Assembly: GCF_028736175.1 (NCBI RefSeq)
Contig: NZ_CP117880.1
Coordinates: 5,106,824-5,170,823 of the forward strand
Direction of reading: 5' to 3'
Source: Sphingobacterium oryzagri
GTDB taxonomy: Bacteria; Bacteroidota; Bacteroidia; Sphingobacteriales; Sphingobacteriaceae
DNA: 64,000 nt
Shown: piece after piece, positions 42,861 to 51,106 of the stretch
Layout: each line of letters opens with the position of its first letter
Numbering within the stretch: the stretch's first letter is position 1
Notes under the pieces: model-generated
Told to the model about the DNA's origin: nothing
Databases searched by the model: none
What the model saw: only the letters and a program-made list of their open reading frames with translations
Position numbers and translations under genes: made by a program

Positions 42861-44789
42861 TTATGAAACCATCGTATCTGTCTTGATTGGTGTAGCCAAC
42901 TTTTTGGCTGTTTCGACGATTGATGCAGCATCGTAGCCACACATTTTCCAAAGTTCACGTTGTTCGCCATGTTCAACGATTTCATCAGCAATGCCCAAGC
43001 GTACGACTTGCGCATCGTATTGCTGATCGGCCATAAACTCAAGTATGGCAGAGCCAACACCGCCCATCAAGCTTCCATCTTCTACAGTAATAACCTTCCT
43101 GAATTTAGAAAACACCTCATGCAGCATGCCTTCATCCAGTGGTTTAGCAAAACGAAGATCGTAGTGCGCTGGGTGTATGCCTTCCTGGTTTAACAACTGG
43201 ACAGCTTTCGTTACTTCATTACCAATTGCGCCCAAACTTAAAATAGCAAGTTCTTCGCCGTCGTGTATCTTACGTCCCTTACCGATCGCAATTTCAGTAA
43301 ATGGTCTTTTCCAATCGACCATCACACCATTTCCGCGCGGATAACGAATAACAAAAGGCCCTTTATCGGGCAACTGTGCCGTATACATTAGATTTCGCAG
43401 TTCCTCTTCGTTCATCGGAGCCGAAACAATCATATTCGGAATACAGCGCATGAAAGCAACATCATAAGCACCGTGATGCGTAGGCCCGTCAGCCCCCACA
43501 AGTCCTGCTCTATCTAAACAAAAAACAACGTTGAGATTTTGCAACGCTACATCATGTATAACCTGATCGTAGGCGCGTTGCATAAATGAAGAATAAATAT
43601 TACAAAATGGCACCAAACCTTGTGTAGCTAAACCAGCACTAAAAGTAACGGCATGTTGCTCTGCAATACCTACATCAAAAGCGCGATTAGGCATAGCTTT
43701 CATCATGATGTTCATCGATGATCCAGATGGCATCGCCGGCGTAATACCCATAATTTTATCATTAGCTTCTGCCAGCTCCACCAAAGTATGTCCAAAAACA
43801 TCCTGGTATTTAGGCGGTTGAGGTTTTGCCGGAACGATTTTCTTTATTTCACCGGTTATCTTATCGAACAAACCGGGAGCGTGCCAGGTTGTTTGATCCT
43901 TTTCAGCCAATGCATAACCTTTACCTTTAACTGTAACGGCATGCAATAACTTCGGACCCGGAATGTGCTTCAGATCTTCGATCGTTTTAGCCAACTTAAC
44001 GACATCATGCCCATCAACAGGACCAAAATAACGAAAGTTGAGCGACTCGAATAAATTTGCATTCTTTAATAACGTACCTTTAATACTTTGTTCCAGTTTC
44101 TTAGCCCAACCGTAAGCATCTGGACCATTTTTGGAAATCTTAGCCAAAACGGCAATCAGATCGTCTCTAAATTTATTGTAGCTTTTCGAAGTAGTGATAC
44201 TGGTCAGGTATTCTTTCATCGCACCTACATTCGGGTCGATAGACATGCAATTGTCATTCAGAATAACCAAAAGATTAGATTTTTCTATACCTGCATGATT
44301 AAGCGCTTCAAATGCCATGCCGCCGGTTAAAGCGCCATCGCCGATGATCGCCACATGTTGGCGATCTGTCTCGCCTTTGTATTCTGAAGCGACAGCCATA
44401 CCCAAGGCGGCTGATATCGATGTAGACGAGTGACCAACGCCAAACGTATCGTAGTCGCTTTCGCCTCTTTTCGGAAATCCGGAAATACCACCCAAAATTC
44501 TGTTCGTGTGAAACACTTCCCGTCGCCCGGTAAGGATTTTATGTCCGTAAGCCTGATGACCTACATCAAAAATAATTTGATCATAAGGTGTATTAAGCGC
44601 ATAGTGAAGGGCTACAGTTAACTCTACCACGCCTAAACTGGCGGCAAAATGCCCGCCATTTACCGACACGATATCAACGATAAACTGTCTTAATTCATCA
44701 CAAACCGCCTCCAAAGCCGCAGGCTTTAAATTTCGGAGATCGGAAGGATAGTTTATTTGCTGTAACAGTGGACCTGCCTCTACTTGCAT
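42861..44789 (-). CDS. dxs: 1-deoxy-D-xylulose-5-phosphate synthase
   Basis: First enzyme of the MEP isoprenoid pathway, joining pyruvate and glyceraldehyde 3-phosphate with thiamine diphosphate. 642 residues. The TPP domain has FDVGHQAYGHKILTGRR, IGDGALTGGMAFEALNHAG (Mg site) and NDNCMSIDPNVGAMKEYL. The transketolase-like pyrimidine domain has FDVGIAEQHAVTFSAGLA and DRAGLVGADGPTHHGAYD. The C-terminal domain reads VITVEDGSLMGGVGSAI. Single gene with a strong terminator, upstream of dnaA. Confidence 0.97.
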   Translation of the reverse strand: MQVEAGPLLQQINYPSDLRNLKPAALEAVCDELRQFIVDIVSVNGGHFAASLGVVELTVALHYALNTPYDQIIFDVGHQAYGHKILTGRREVFHTNRILGGISGFPKRGESDYDTFGVGHSSTSISAALGMAVASEYKGETDRQHVAIIGDGALTGGMAFEALNHAGIEKSNLLVILNDNCMSIDPNVGAMKEYLTSITTSKSYNKFRDDLIAVLAKISKNGPDAYGWAKKLEQSIKGTLLKNANLFESLNFRYFGPVDGHDVVKLAKTIEDLKHIPGPKLLHAVTVKGKGYALAEKDQTTWHAPGLFDKITGEIKKIVPAKPQPPKYQDVFGHTLVELAEANDKIMGITPAMPSGSSMNIMMKAMPNRAFDVGIAEQHAVTFSAGLATQGLVPFCNIYSSFMQRAYDQVIHDVALQNLNVVFCLDRAGLVGADGPTHHGAYDVAFMRCIPNMIVSAPMNEEELRNLMYTAQLPDKGPFVIRYPRGNGVMVDWKRPFTEIAIGKGRKIHDGEELAILSLGAIGNEVTKAVQLLNQEGIHPAHYDLRFAKPLDEGMLHEVFSKFRKVITVEDGSLMGGVGSAILEFMADQQYDAQVVRLGIADEIVEHGEQRELWKMCGYDAASIVETAKKLATPIKTDTMVS

Positions 44790-44922
44790 ATCTTCTCTTG
44801 TCTATAAATAAGTTACAAATTAACAACTTATTCGCTAAAGTACAGAACAATAAATCCAAATAAAAGTTTGGGCGGGATGCGCTATTTCAAAAATTATAAA
44901 TTCGTTTTACCCATCAAATGCT

Positions 44923-44930
44923 TATTTTTG
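44923..44930 (+). promoter_or_regulatory. Putative -7 element for scpA
   Basis: TATTTTTG, a full match to TAnnTTTG, only 8 bp before the ATG at 44939. A transcript starting about 7 bases downstream would be nearly leaderless and would exclude the in-frame ATG at 44918. Confidence 0.4.
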
Positions 44931-44938
44931 AGCAAAAT

Positions 44939-45691
44939 ATGCAGACGGAAGCTTACGAAATTAAATTAGCGCAATTTGAGGGTCCTTTTGACCTTCTCTT
45001 ATTTTTTATCGAGCGCGATGAATTGAATATACATGATATTCCCATTTCAAAGATAACCGATGATTTTCTGGACTTTATCCAGAAAATGCAATCGCTAAAT
45101 ATAGAACTGGCCAGCGAGTTTATTTTCGTAGCATCTACCCTAATGCGTATTAAGGCTAAAATGTTACTGCCGCGCCCGGAGCTGGATGAAGCTGAAAATG
45201 AAATTGACCTGAAGAAGGAACTGACGCAAAAACTTATTTTGTATAAGCAGTTTAAAGAAATCTGCGAAGATCTGCGTTTACTGGAAGAAAACAGAACCAA
45301 AGTACATCATCGTGGCAATACCGCTATGGATAACAACATCGCTCGAAAAAAAGACAATACCGACGAGCAACTGGATTCTTTTGATCTGTACAAATTGATG
45401 ATGGTGTACGAAAAACTCATGTTTAACTTTAAACATCGGATTCAGGAAGTAACGCACACCGTTATCAAATATCCTTACACAATTGAACAGCAAAAAAGAG
45501 CTTTAGCCGAACTTATTGAGCTAAACAGCAAACTTGACTTTCAGCAAATGCGGATTCACTCTGCAGACAAAGTACAGTTTGTCTACAATTTCTTAGCTAT
45601 GCTGGAAATGTTGCAGCAGCGACTGCTTGAAATTGAAGTAGGACTGGGTTATAATAACTTTTGGATTGAAAAAAGGGCTGATCTCAACTAA
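44939..45691 (+). CDS. scpA: Segregation and condensation protein A
   Basis: Kleisin subunit that bridges the SMC heads in the chromosome condensation complex. The start at 44939 (MQTEAYEIKLAQFEGPFDLLLFFIERDELNIHDIPI) is favoured over 44918 because the latter overlaps the likely promoter; 250 residues. The N-terminal motif F-x-G-P-x-DLLL is diagnostic. The end reads VQFVYNFLAMLEMLQQRLLEIEV, the kleisin C-terminal winged helix. scpB and smc are not in the window. Confidence 0.93.
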   Translation: MQTEAYEIKLAQFEGPFDLLLFFIERDELNIHDIPISKITDDFLDFIQKMQSLNIELASEFIFVASTLMRIKAKMLLPRPELDEAENEIDLKKELTQKLILYKQFKEICEDLRLLEENRTKVHHRGNTAMDNNIARKKDNTDEQLDSFDLYKLMMVYEKLMFNFKHRIQEVTHTVIKYPYTIEQQKRALAELIELNSKLDFQQMRIHSADKVQFVYNFLAMLEMLQQRLLEIEVGLGYNNFWIEKRADLN

Positions 45692-46383
45692 AGCTGGTAT
45701 CCTACAGACAAAGCCCATGAACTATTTTTAAGGCTATTACCATTGTCGAATCCAGACCAATGAGGATTCAAGTTTTTGAGTCCTTGTTGATGTTCTAATT
45801 GGATGAGGTAGCGGCCAAACAAACGATAGCCAACTTTTCCATGTAACCCGTAATCCCAAGGCCGAGCAAGTACATAGGTGCCCAAATTTCCATACGAAGC
45901 ATCATTTTGGAAAACAAGTTCACCCTGGTTATCAATCATAATATCATCCATTAAAACGGGATTGTCCGTGCGCCATCTTCCGCCGGTTCCATAGCCCACA
46001 TACGGACCAACGCCCAACAGCAGATTTCCATGTCCGAAAGCCGGACTGTAAACAAAATCTACCGGAAGTTCCAAGTACGAGGTACTTGCCTTAAAATTTG
46101 CGCCCCAACCTACACTATACGTTTGTCCGACTACAAAACCTCGTTTCGCGTATTGAAAAGTAGGTTGTACCGAAAAATCACCCCACAACGGAATATCTGC
46201 GCCTAAACCGATGTTAAAACCTATCCGCGCATCTGGAGATTCTTGACGGTTAAGCGGATCGCTCACTCGTATATTCGACGAGTTAATAGCCGCTTGAACA
46301 TGCCAATGCACCTGGCCAGCAACTTGCGCAACGGAAAACAGCAGCAAGCAGGTAAAAAAAGTAATGATCAATTTCATCTTCAT
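45688..46383 (-). CDS. PorT-family outer-membrane beta-barrel protein
   Basis: A 231-residue outer-membrane protein: signal peptide MKMKLIITFFTCLLLFSVAQVAG, then short amphipathic strands typical of the OMP_b-brl/PorT fold (IGFNIGLGADIPLWGDFSVQPTFQYAKRGF, STSYLELPVDFVYSPAFGHGNLLLGVGPYVGYGTGG, GKVGYRLFGRYLIQLEHQQGLKNL). It ends with the hydrophobic SWALSVGYQL, a usual outer-membrane insertion signal. It ends convergent with scpA, with a 4-bp overlap. Function unknown. Confidence 0.85.
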   Translation of the reverse strand: MKMKLIITFFTCLLLFSVAQVAGQVHWHVQAAINSSNIRVSDPLNRQESPDARIGFNIGLGADIPLWGDFSVQPTFQYAKRGFVVGQTYSVGWGANFKASTSYLELPVDFVYSPAFGHGNLLLGVGPYVGYGTGGRWRTDNPVLMDDIMIDNQGELVFQNDASYGNLGTYVLARPWDYGLHGKVGYRLFGRYLIQLEHQQGLKNLNPHWSGFDNGNSLKNSSWALSVGYQL

Positions 46384-46468
46384 AAAAATGGTTTGTTAAA
46401 TTAGCATACGGTGCGCAGCCTTTTTTCGCTACAATGCCAACTTACTTATAACGTGAAGATTAAATGTA

Positions 46469-47182
46469 TTAGGATTTCATATCATCCCGTAATTTTTCCA
46501 AACTTTCCTTCAAAAATGAAAACCGCTGATCGGCAGCAATCTTGGGAAGTGCACGTAAAGCTTTAATTCCTGCTTGCAGCGGTTTAACCTGTACATCGGC
46601 AAACCTAGCCTTTATAATTTCTTCACTACGTTCGCTCAGTAAGCTATCTACAATACCATAGTCCAGCGCACGCTGCACGTCGAAATAATCGGTTTCCAAG
46701 CAGAGCTGTAATGCTTTCTTTTCGGGCATAATCTTAAGCAGACTCGCCATAACCTGAAAAGGAAAAATGCCCAGAGCAAGTTCTGGCAAGCGAAAACGCA
46801 CATGCTCGGCTGCTAAAACATAGGTGCACCCCAAAACCAATAAAAATGCGCCGGCAATTACGTCTCCTTCTAAAATAGCCAATGTGGGCTTGTGAAAGTT
46901 ATCCAATACTTCACCCAGCGAAATGTTTTTATTTACTATATGCGGATTCGGATTATCCAACAGCGGATCCTGAAATGTTTTAAGATCCATACCAGCACAA
47001 AAGACAGGGCCTTCGGCTTTAAAAATCACTAAGCGAACATCATCATCTGCTGCGACAGCAGCCAAGGCATGCGCGATTTCGTTAACCATCGTTGGCGTAA
47101 AAGCATTACGTTTTTCAGGTCGGGCTAATGTAAGCGTAAGACTGTAATCGCTTCGCTCTGTACGAATATATTTATACAGCAT
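46469..47182 (-). CDS. Enoyl-CoA hydratase/isomerase family (probable 3-methylglutaconyl-CoA hydratase)
   Basis: A 237-residue crotonase-fold protein: LTLARPEKRNAFTPTMVNEIAHAL, FCAGMDLKTFQD (oxyanion hole) and a central AILEGDVIAGAFLLVLGCTYVLAAEHVRFRLPELALGIFP. It lies in the leucine-degradation cluster with an HMG-CoA lyase (its start overlaps that gene's end), an acyl-CoA dehydrogenase and a carboxyltransferase, so hydration of 3-methylglutaconyl-CoA is the inferred job. The usual catalytic Glu positions are not all certain by eye. Confidence 0.8.
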   Translation of the reverse strand: MLYKYIRTERSDYSLTLTLARPEKRNAFTPTMVNEIAHALAAVAADDDVRLVIFKAEGPVFCAGMDLKTFQDPLLDNPNPHIVNKNISLGEVLDNFHKPTLAILEGDVIAGAFLLVLGCTYVLAAEHVRFRLPELALGIFPFQVMASLLKIMPEKKALQLCLETDYFDVQRALDYGIVDSLLSERSEEIIKARFADVQVKPLQAGIKALRALPKIAADQRFSFLKESLEKLRDDMKS

Positions 47183-48023
47183 TTCTAAGTAGTTTTTGAA
47201 AACTTTCCATCAAATCATAAACAGTATCCTCATCAGTCGATTTAAACGTTCGAAGCAGCAGTTCTGTAGGAATATTGCCAACCAGATCATCTTGCGCAAA
47301 GGGACAGCCGCCATATCCCATAACCGCACCTTCGAAAATCCGGCATCCAGCCGCATAAGCTGCGGCTATTTTAGCTGCCGCATTTTCTACCCTACTGTGT
47401 AAATGAATACTCCACGCGATATCAGGATAAGCAGTATACAGCAAATTAAAAAGTTCGTTGATGCGTGCAGGATCAGCTGCTGCCGTGGTATCGGCCACTG
47501 AAAACTTTCGTATGCCAATATCAACCAATTTATCAACCCATTCCAGCACAATAGCCGGATGCCAAACATCACCATAAGGATTTCCAAAAGCCATTGACAG
47601 GTAAACCATCAATTCGCCTTGCCCACGCATCACAATTTCTTTGCAAGCTAAGATCGTATCAAATGCTTCGGTCATCGACCTATTTGTATTGCGTCTTTGA
47701 AATGTATCTGACAAGGAAAATGGATAACCAAAATAATCGATTTTATCAAAAGCTACACCTGTGCGCGCGCCTTGCTCATTGGCGATAATAGCAATCAACT
47801 TGCTGTGCTCATTTTTGATAATTCCGTCTACCACCGCATGCGTATCAGCCATCTGTGGAACAGCCCGTCCGGAGACAAAGCTTCCGAAATCAATAAAATC
47901 AAACAAATTTGTTGCCATCAGACCATTGATATAATCGATCTTTTTCGCTGTGGGTATGATAGATTTGATTCCCTGTATCGCATCCCGCGGACAATCTACC
48001 AAACCAATATTTTTATCATACAT
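47172..48023 (-). CDS. Hydroxymethylglutaryl-CoA lyase family protein
   Basis: Cleaves HMG-CoA to acetoacetate and acetyl-CoA. From the ATG at 48023 it reads MYDKNIGLVDCPRDAIQG, where PRD keeps the catalytic Arg. It continues YINGLMATNLFDFIDFGSFVS and the SIHLHSRVENAAAKIAAAYAAGCRIFEGAVMGYGGCPFA signature with the catalytic Cys. The N-terminal motif is CPRDAIQG rather than the textbook GPRDGLQ. It overlaps the acyl-CoA dehydrogenase start by 8 bp and the hydratase gene by 11 bp. 283 residues; the upstream reading to 48167 is rejected. Confidence 0.87.
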   Translation of the reverse strand: MYDKNIGLVDCPRDAIQGIKSIIPTAKKIDYINGLMATNLFDFIDFGSFVSGRAVPQMADTHAVVDGIIKNEHSKLIAIIANEQGARTGVAFDKIDYFGYPFSLSDTFQRRNTNRSMTEAFDTILACKEIVMRGQGELMVYLSMAFGNPYGDVWHPAIVLEWVDKLVDIGIRKFSVADTTAAADPARINELFNLLYTAYPDIAWSIHLHSRVENAAAKIAAAYAAGCRIFEGAVMGYGGCPFAQDDLVGNIPTELLLRTFKSTDEDTVYDLMESFQKLLRNAV

Positions 48024-49164
48024 CTTTTCTAATTTCTCGAGATATAACCATTTTTTGTATCGCACTTGTACCTTCACCAATGGTGCAAAGCTTCGCATCG
48101 CGAAAATATTTTTCCGCCGGATAGTCTTTGGTAAATCCGTAACCACCGTGGATCTGAACGCTTTCATTGGCGACCTCTACAGCAACTTCAGAGGCATAGT
48201 ATTTCGCCATTGCACTCTCTTTCGTTACCTTCTTGCCTTCATCTTTTAGCTGCCCGGCCTGCCTGATAAGCAATTCCGACGCCTCGATCTTGGTCGCTAT
48301 TGCCGCTAAGCTAAAACCTACATCTTGAAAATCATAAATTTTCTGATTAAACTGCTCACGTTCGTTCGCATAGCGCAAAGCACAGCTGTATGCTCCACGC
48401 GCTATGCCGAGTGATAGCGCCGCAATAGAAATACGTCCGCCATCCAACAATTTAAGCGCTTGTACAAATCCATCGCCTTCTTCACCAATAACCTGGTCCT
48501 TGTGCACACGGCAATTATCAAAAAACAAACTTGCCGTTTCCGATGCGCGCATACCTAGCTTATCCAATTTTTTACCAGATGAAAAACCTGGCGTTCCTTT
48601 TTCAATAATAAATGCAGTGACTCCGCGTTTATCACCCTTTTGCCCTGTACGCACCATCACGACAGCCACATCACCACTAATAGCATGTGTAATAAAAGTC
48701 TTCGAACCGTTGATAATATAATGATCACCATCTTTAACGGCGGTGGTGGCCAATCCACCCGCGTCAGAACCAGATCCCGTTTCGGTAAGTCCCCATGCGC
48801 CTATCCATTCTGCAGTAGCCAGTTTGGGAAGATATTTTTCTTTTTGCGCTTCATTAGCAAAGGATAAAATGTGGTTTGAACAAAGTGAATTGTGTGCGGC
48901 TACGGAAAGTCCGATAGAACCACACACCTGTGAAATTTCATCTAATATGGTGATATATGCCTGGTAATCGAGACCTGCACCCTGGTATTCTTCAGGAATC
49001 AAGATTCCCATAAATCCATACTGCCCCAACCTTTTAAAAAGATCGATCGGAAAATGTTGCCTTTCGTCCCAATCCATTATGTGCGGTTTTATAAAGTCGC
49101 GCGCAAATTGCCTAGCACTTTCTCGTACCAAAGCTAATTGTTCATTTTCATAGATACGTAACAT
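48016..49164 (-). CDS. Acyl-CoA dehydrogenase (probable isovaleryl-CoA dehydrogenase)
   Basis: FAD enzyme oxidising acyl-CoA. 382 residues with the family blocks: GFMGILIPEEYQGAGLDY, WGLTETGSGSDAGGLATTA, FITHAISGDVAVVMVRTG, LDGGRISIAALSLGIARGA and IHGGYGFTKDYPAEKYFRDAKL near the end. Co-transcribed with the HMG-CoA lyase and hydratase genes, and divergent from the carboxyltransferase gene, so isovaleryl-CoA in leucine degradation is the likely substrate. Short branched acyl-CoA is a plausible alternative. Confidence 0.88.
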   Translation of the reverse strand: MLRIYENEQLALVRESARQFARDFIKPHIMDWDERQHFPIDLFKRLGQYGFMGILIPEEYQGAGLDYQAYITILDEISQVCGSIGLSVAAHNSLCSNHILSFANEAQKEKYLPKLATAEWIGAWGLTETGSGSDAGGLATTAVKDGDHYIINGSKTFITHAISGDVAVVMVRTGQKGDKRGVTAFIIEKGTPGFSSGKKLDKLGMRASETASLFFDNCRVHKDQVIGEEGDGFVQALKLLDGGRISIAALSLGIARGAYSCALRYANEREQFNQKIYDFQDVGFSLAAIATKIEASELLIRQAGQLKDEGKKVTKESAMAKYYASEVAVEVANESVQIHGGYGFTKDYPAEKYFRDAKLCTIGEGTSAIQKMVISREIRKDV

Positions 49165-49287
49165 AATATTTTGTAAGTTTATAGTGGATTTATGAAAAAT
49201 ATAAAAAATATTTCATATTTTAAAATTTTAGTAAATTTATTAGCAATAACCATTTATAAATTAATAAGTTTTAAAAAATAGCTGACT

Positions 49288-50895
49288 ATGCAGGAATTAT
49301 TAGCATTACTCCAACGCAAAACCGAAGCACTTCATTTGGGCGGTGGTCCAGATAAAATAAGAAAGCATAAAGAAAAAGGGAAGCTTACTGCTTGGGAGCG
49401 TGTTTTTCAACTTTTAGATAAAGATAAAGCCTATGTCGAGGTCGGCAAATTTGCTGGTGATGAGATGTATGCAGAACATGGTGGCTGTCCTAATGGCGGC
49501 GTGGTCGTGGTGATAGGCTACATATGCAATAAGTTATGCGTCGTCGTATCTAACGATGCAACAGTAAAAGCTGGCGCCTGGTTTCCGATCACAGCAAAGA
49601 AAAACCTACGCGCGCAGGAAATTGCGATGGAAAATCATTTGCCCATTATCTATCTGGTAGATTCTGCCGGCGTATATCTGCCATTACAGGACGAGATTTT
49701 TCCGGATAAAGAGCATTTTGGCCGCGTGTTCAGGAATAATGCAATGTTATCTTCCATGGGCATTCCGCAGCTATCCGCCATTATGGGATCTTGCGTAGCT
49801 GGTGGCGCTTATCTCCCGATCATGTCAGACTATGCATTAATCGTGGAAGGAACCGGATCGGTATTTTTAGCCGGATCGTATCTTGTTAAATCGTCCATAG
49901 GCGAAGTAATTGATAATGAAAGTTTAGGTGGCGCCAACACACACTGCGAAATTTCGGGTGTTACCGACAATAAATATCCAGATGATGTGAGTTGCCTTCA
50001 AGCGATCCGAAACATCGTCGATAAATTTGGTGATCAGCCAAAAGCGAATTTTTCACGCGTAGCTGCAAAGGCGCCGGTCTATGATCCGGAGTTTATCTAT
50101 TCGTTTTTACCCGAAGATCGATTAAAATCTTACGATATGCGGGAGCTGCTAAAAGCGATTGTCGATGAAGGATCTATGGAAGAATACAAAACCGACTATG
50201 GAAAAACTATTATCTGCACCTTAGCGCGTATAGACGGTTGGGCCGTGGGTATTGTTGCTAATCAACGTGAGATAGTCAAAGCAAAAAAAGCAGGCAATAG
50301 CAGCGAAATGCAGATGGGTGGTGTGATCTATTCTGACTCTGCCGATAAAGCTGCGCGGTTTATCATGAACTGCAATCAGCAAAAAATACCGTTGGTGTTT
50401 TTTCAAGATGTTACGGGTTTTATGGTCGGTTCGCGATCAGAACAGGGCGGTATTATTAAGGATGGTGCAAAAATGGTGAATGCCATGGCTAATTCTGTGG
50501 TTCCGAAATTCACATTTATCGTAGGCAATAGTTATGGTGCCGGAAACTATGCGATGTGTGGCAAAGCTTACGATCCGCGGCTCATTTTTGCCTGGCCAAC
50601 AGCAAAAATGGCCGTGATGAGTGGCGCTTCAGCCGGTAAAACACTTTTACAGATTCATGAAGCTACATTAAAAAGCCAAGGTGTTGTAATTGAACAAGAA
50701 GAAAAAGATAAAAAACTGGCTGCTATCGAGGAACAGTACAATGCACAGCTTAGCCCCTACTATGCAGCTTCCAGACTGTGGGTAGACGGCGTGATCGATC
50801 CACGTGAAACAAGAAATATTATTTCTATAGGTATAGAATCGGCAAATCAAAATCCCGAGAGCAAACGATATAACGTCGGCGTTATTCAGGTTTAA
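49288..50895 (+). CDS. Acyl-CoA carboxylase carboxyltransferase (probable methylcrotonyl-CoA carboxylase beta)
   Basis: Biotin-dependent carboxyltransferase subunit. 535 residues: GGGPDKIRKHKEKGKLTAWERV, LPIIYLVDSAGVYLPLQDEIFPDKEHFGR, MGSCVAGGAYLPIMSDY and, in the second half, FFQDVTGFMVGSRSEQGGIIKDGAKMVNA and GNSYGAGNYAMCGKAYDPRLIFAWP. The set of neighbours (acyl-CoA dehydrogenase, hydratase, HMG-CoA lyase, acetoacetyl-CoA synthetase) points to 3-methylcrotonyl-CoA. The partner biotin-carboxylase subunit is not in the window. A parS-like 13/16 match lies within it (50796-50811). Confidence 0.88.
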   Translation: MQELLALLQRKTEALHLGGGPDKIRKHKEKGKLTAWERVFQLLDKDKAYVEVGKFAGDEMYAEHGGCPNGGVVVVIGYICNKLCVVVSNDATVKAGAWFPITAKKNLRAQEIAMENHLPIIYLVDSAGVYLPLQDEIFPDKEHFGRVFRNNAMLSSMGIPQLSAIMGSCVAGGAYLPIMSDYALIVEGTGSVFLAGSYLVKSSIGEVIDNESLGGANTHCEISGVTDNKYPDDVSCLQAIRNIVDKFGDQPKANFSRVAAKAPVYDPEFIYSFLPEDRLKSYDMRELLKAIVDEGSMEEYKTDYGKTIICTLARIDGWAVGIVANQREIVKAKKAGNSSEMQMGGVIYSDSADKAARFIMNCNQQKIPLVFFQDVTGFMVGSRSEQGGIIKDGAKMVNAMANSVVPKFTFIVGNSYGAGNYAMCGKAYDPRLIFAWPTAKMAVMSGASAGKTLLQIHEATLKSQGVVIEQEEKDKKLAAIEEQYNAQLSPYYAASRLWVDGVIDPRETRNIISIGIESANQNPESKRYNVGVIQV

Positions 50896-50928
50896 CAGCC
50901 TAACTTTTTAATCAAAAAATACCGTTAT

Positions 50929-50972
50929 ATCGTGCCAAATACGGAAGAACAATCCGAAGTATTTGGCACGAT
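50929..50972 (+). terminator. Hairpin after carboxyltransferase gene
   Basis: 14-bp stem ATCGTGCCAAATAC / GTATTTGGCACGAT with a 16-base loop and then TTAACTTTCTT; a weak T-tract. Confidence 0.5.
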
Positions 50973-51106
50973 TAACTTTCTTCAAGGTCGTTGGCATCGA
51001 TATTAGTTGTTAACCTGTCCGAAATGCGTTTTCAACTCTACGGTGCAGTAATTCAGTAAAAAAGATACCTTATCGGAAATCTCAAGAAACCAACGTAATA
51101 CAATAC

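Noticed and set aside
42770..43060. Minus-strand frame of 96 codons near the end of dxs
   Set aside because: It overlaps dxs in another frame and continues over the dxs terminator; no family resemblance.
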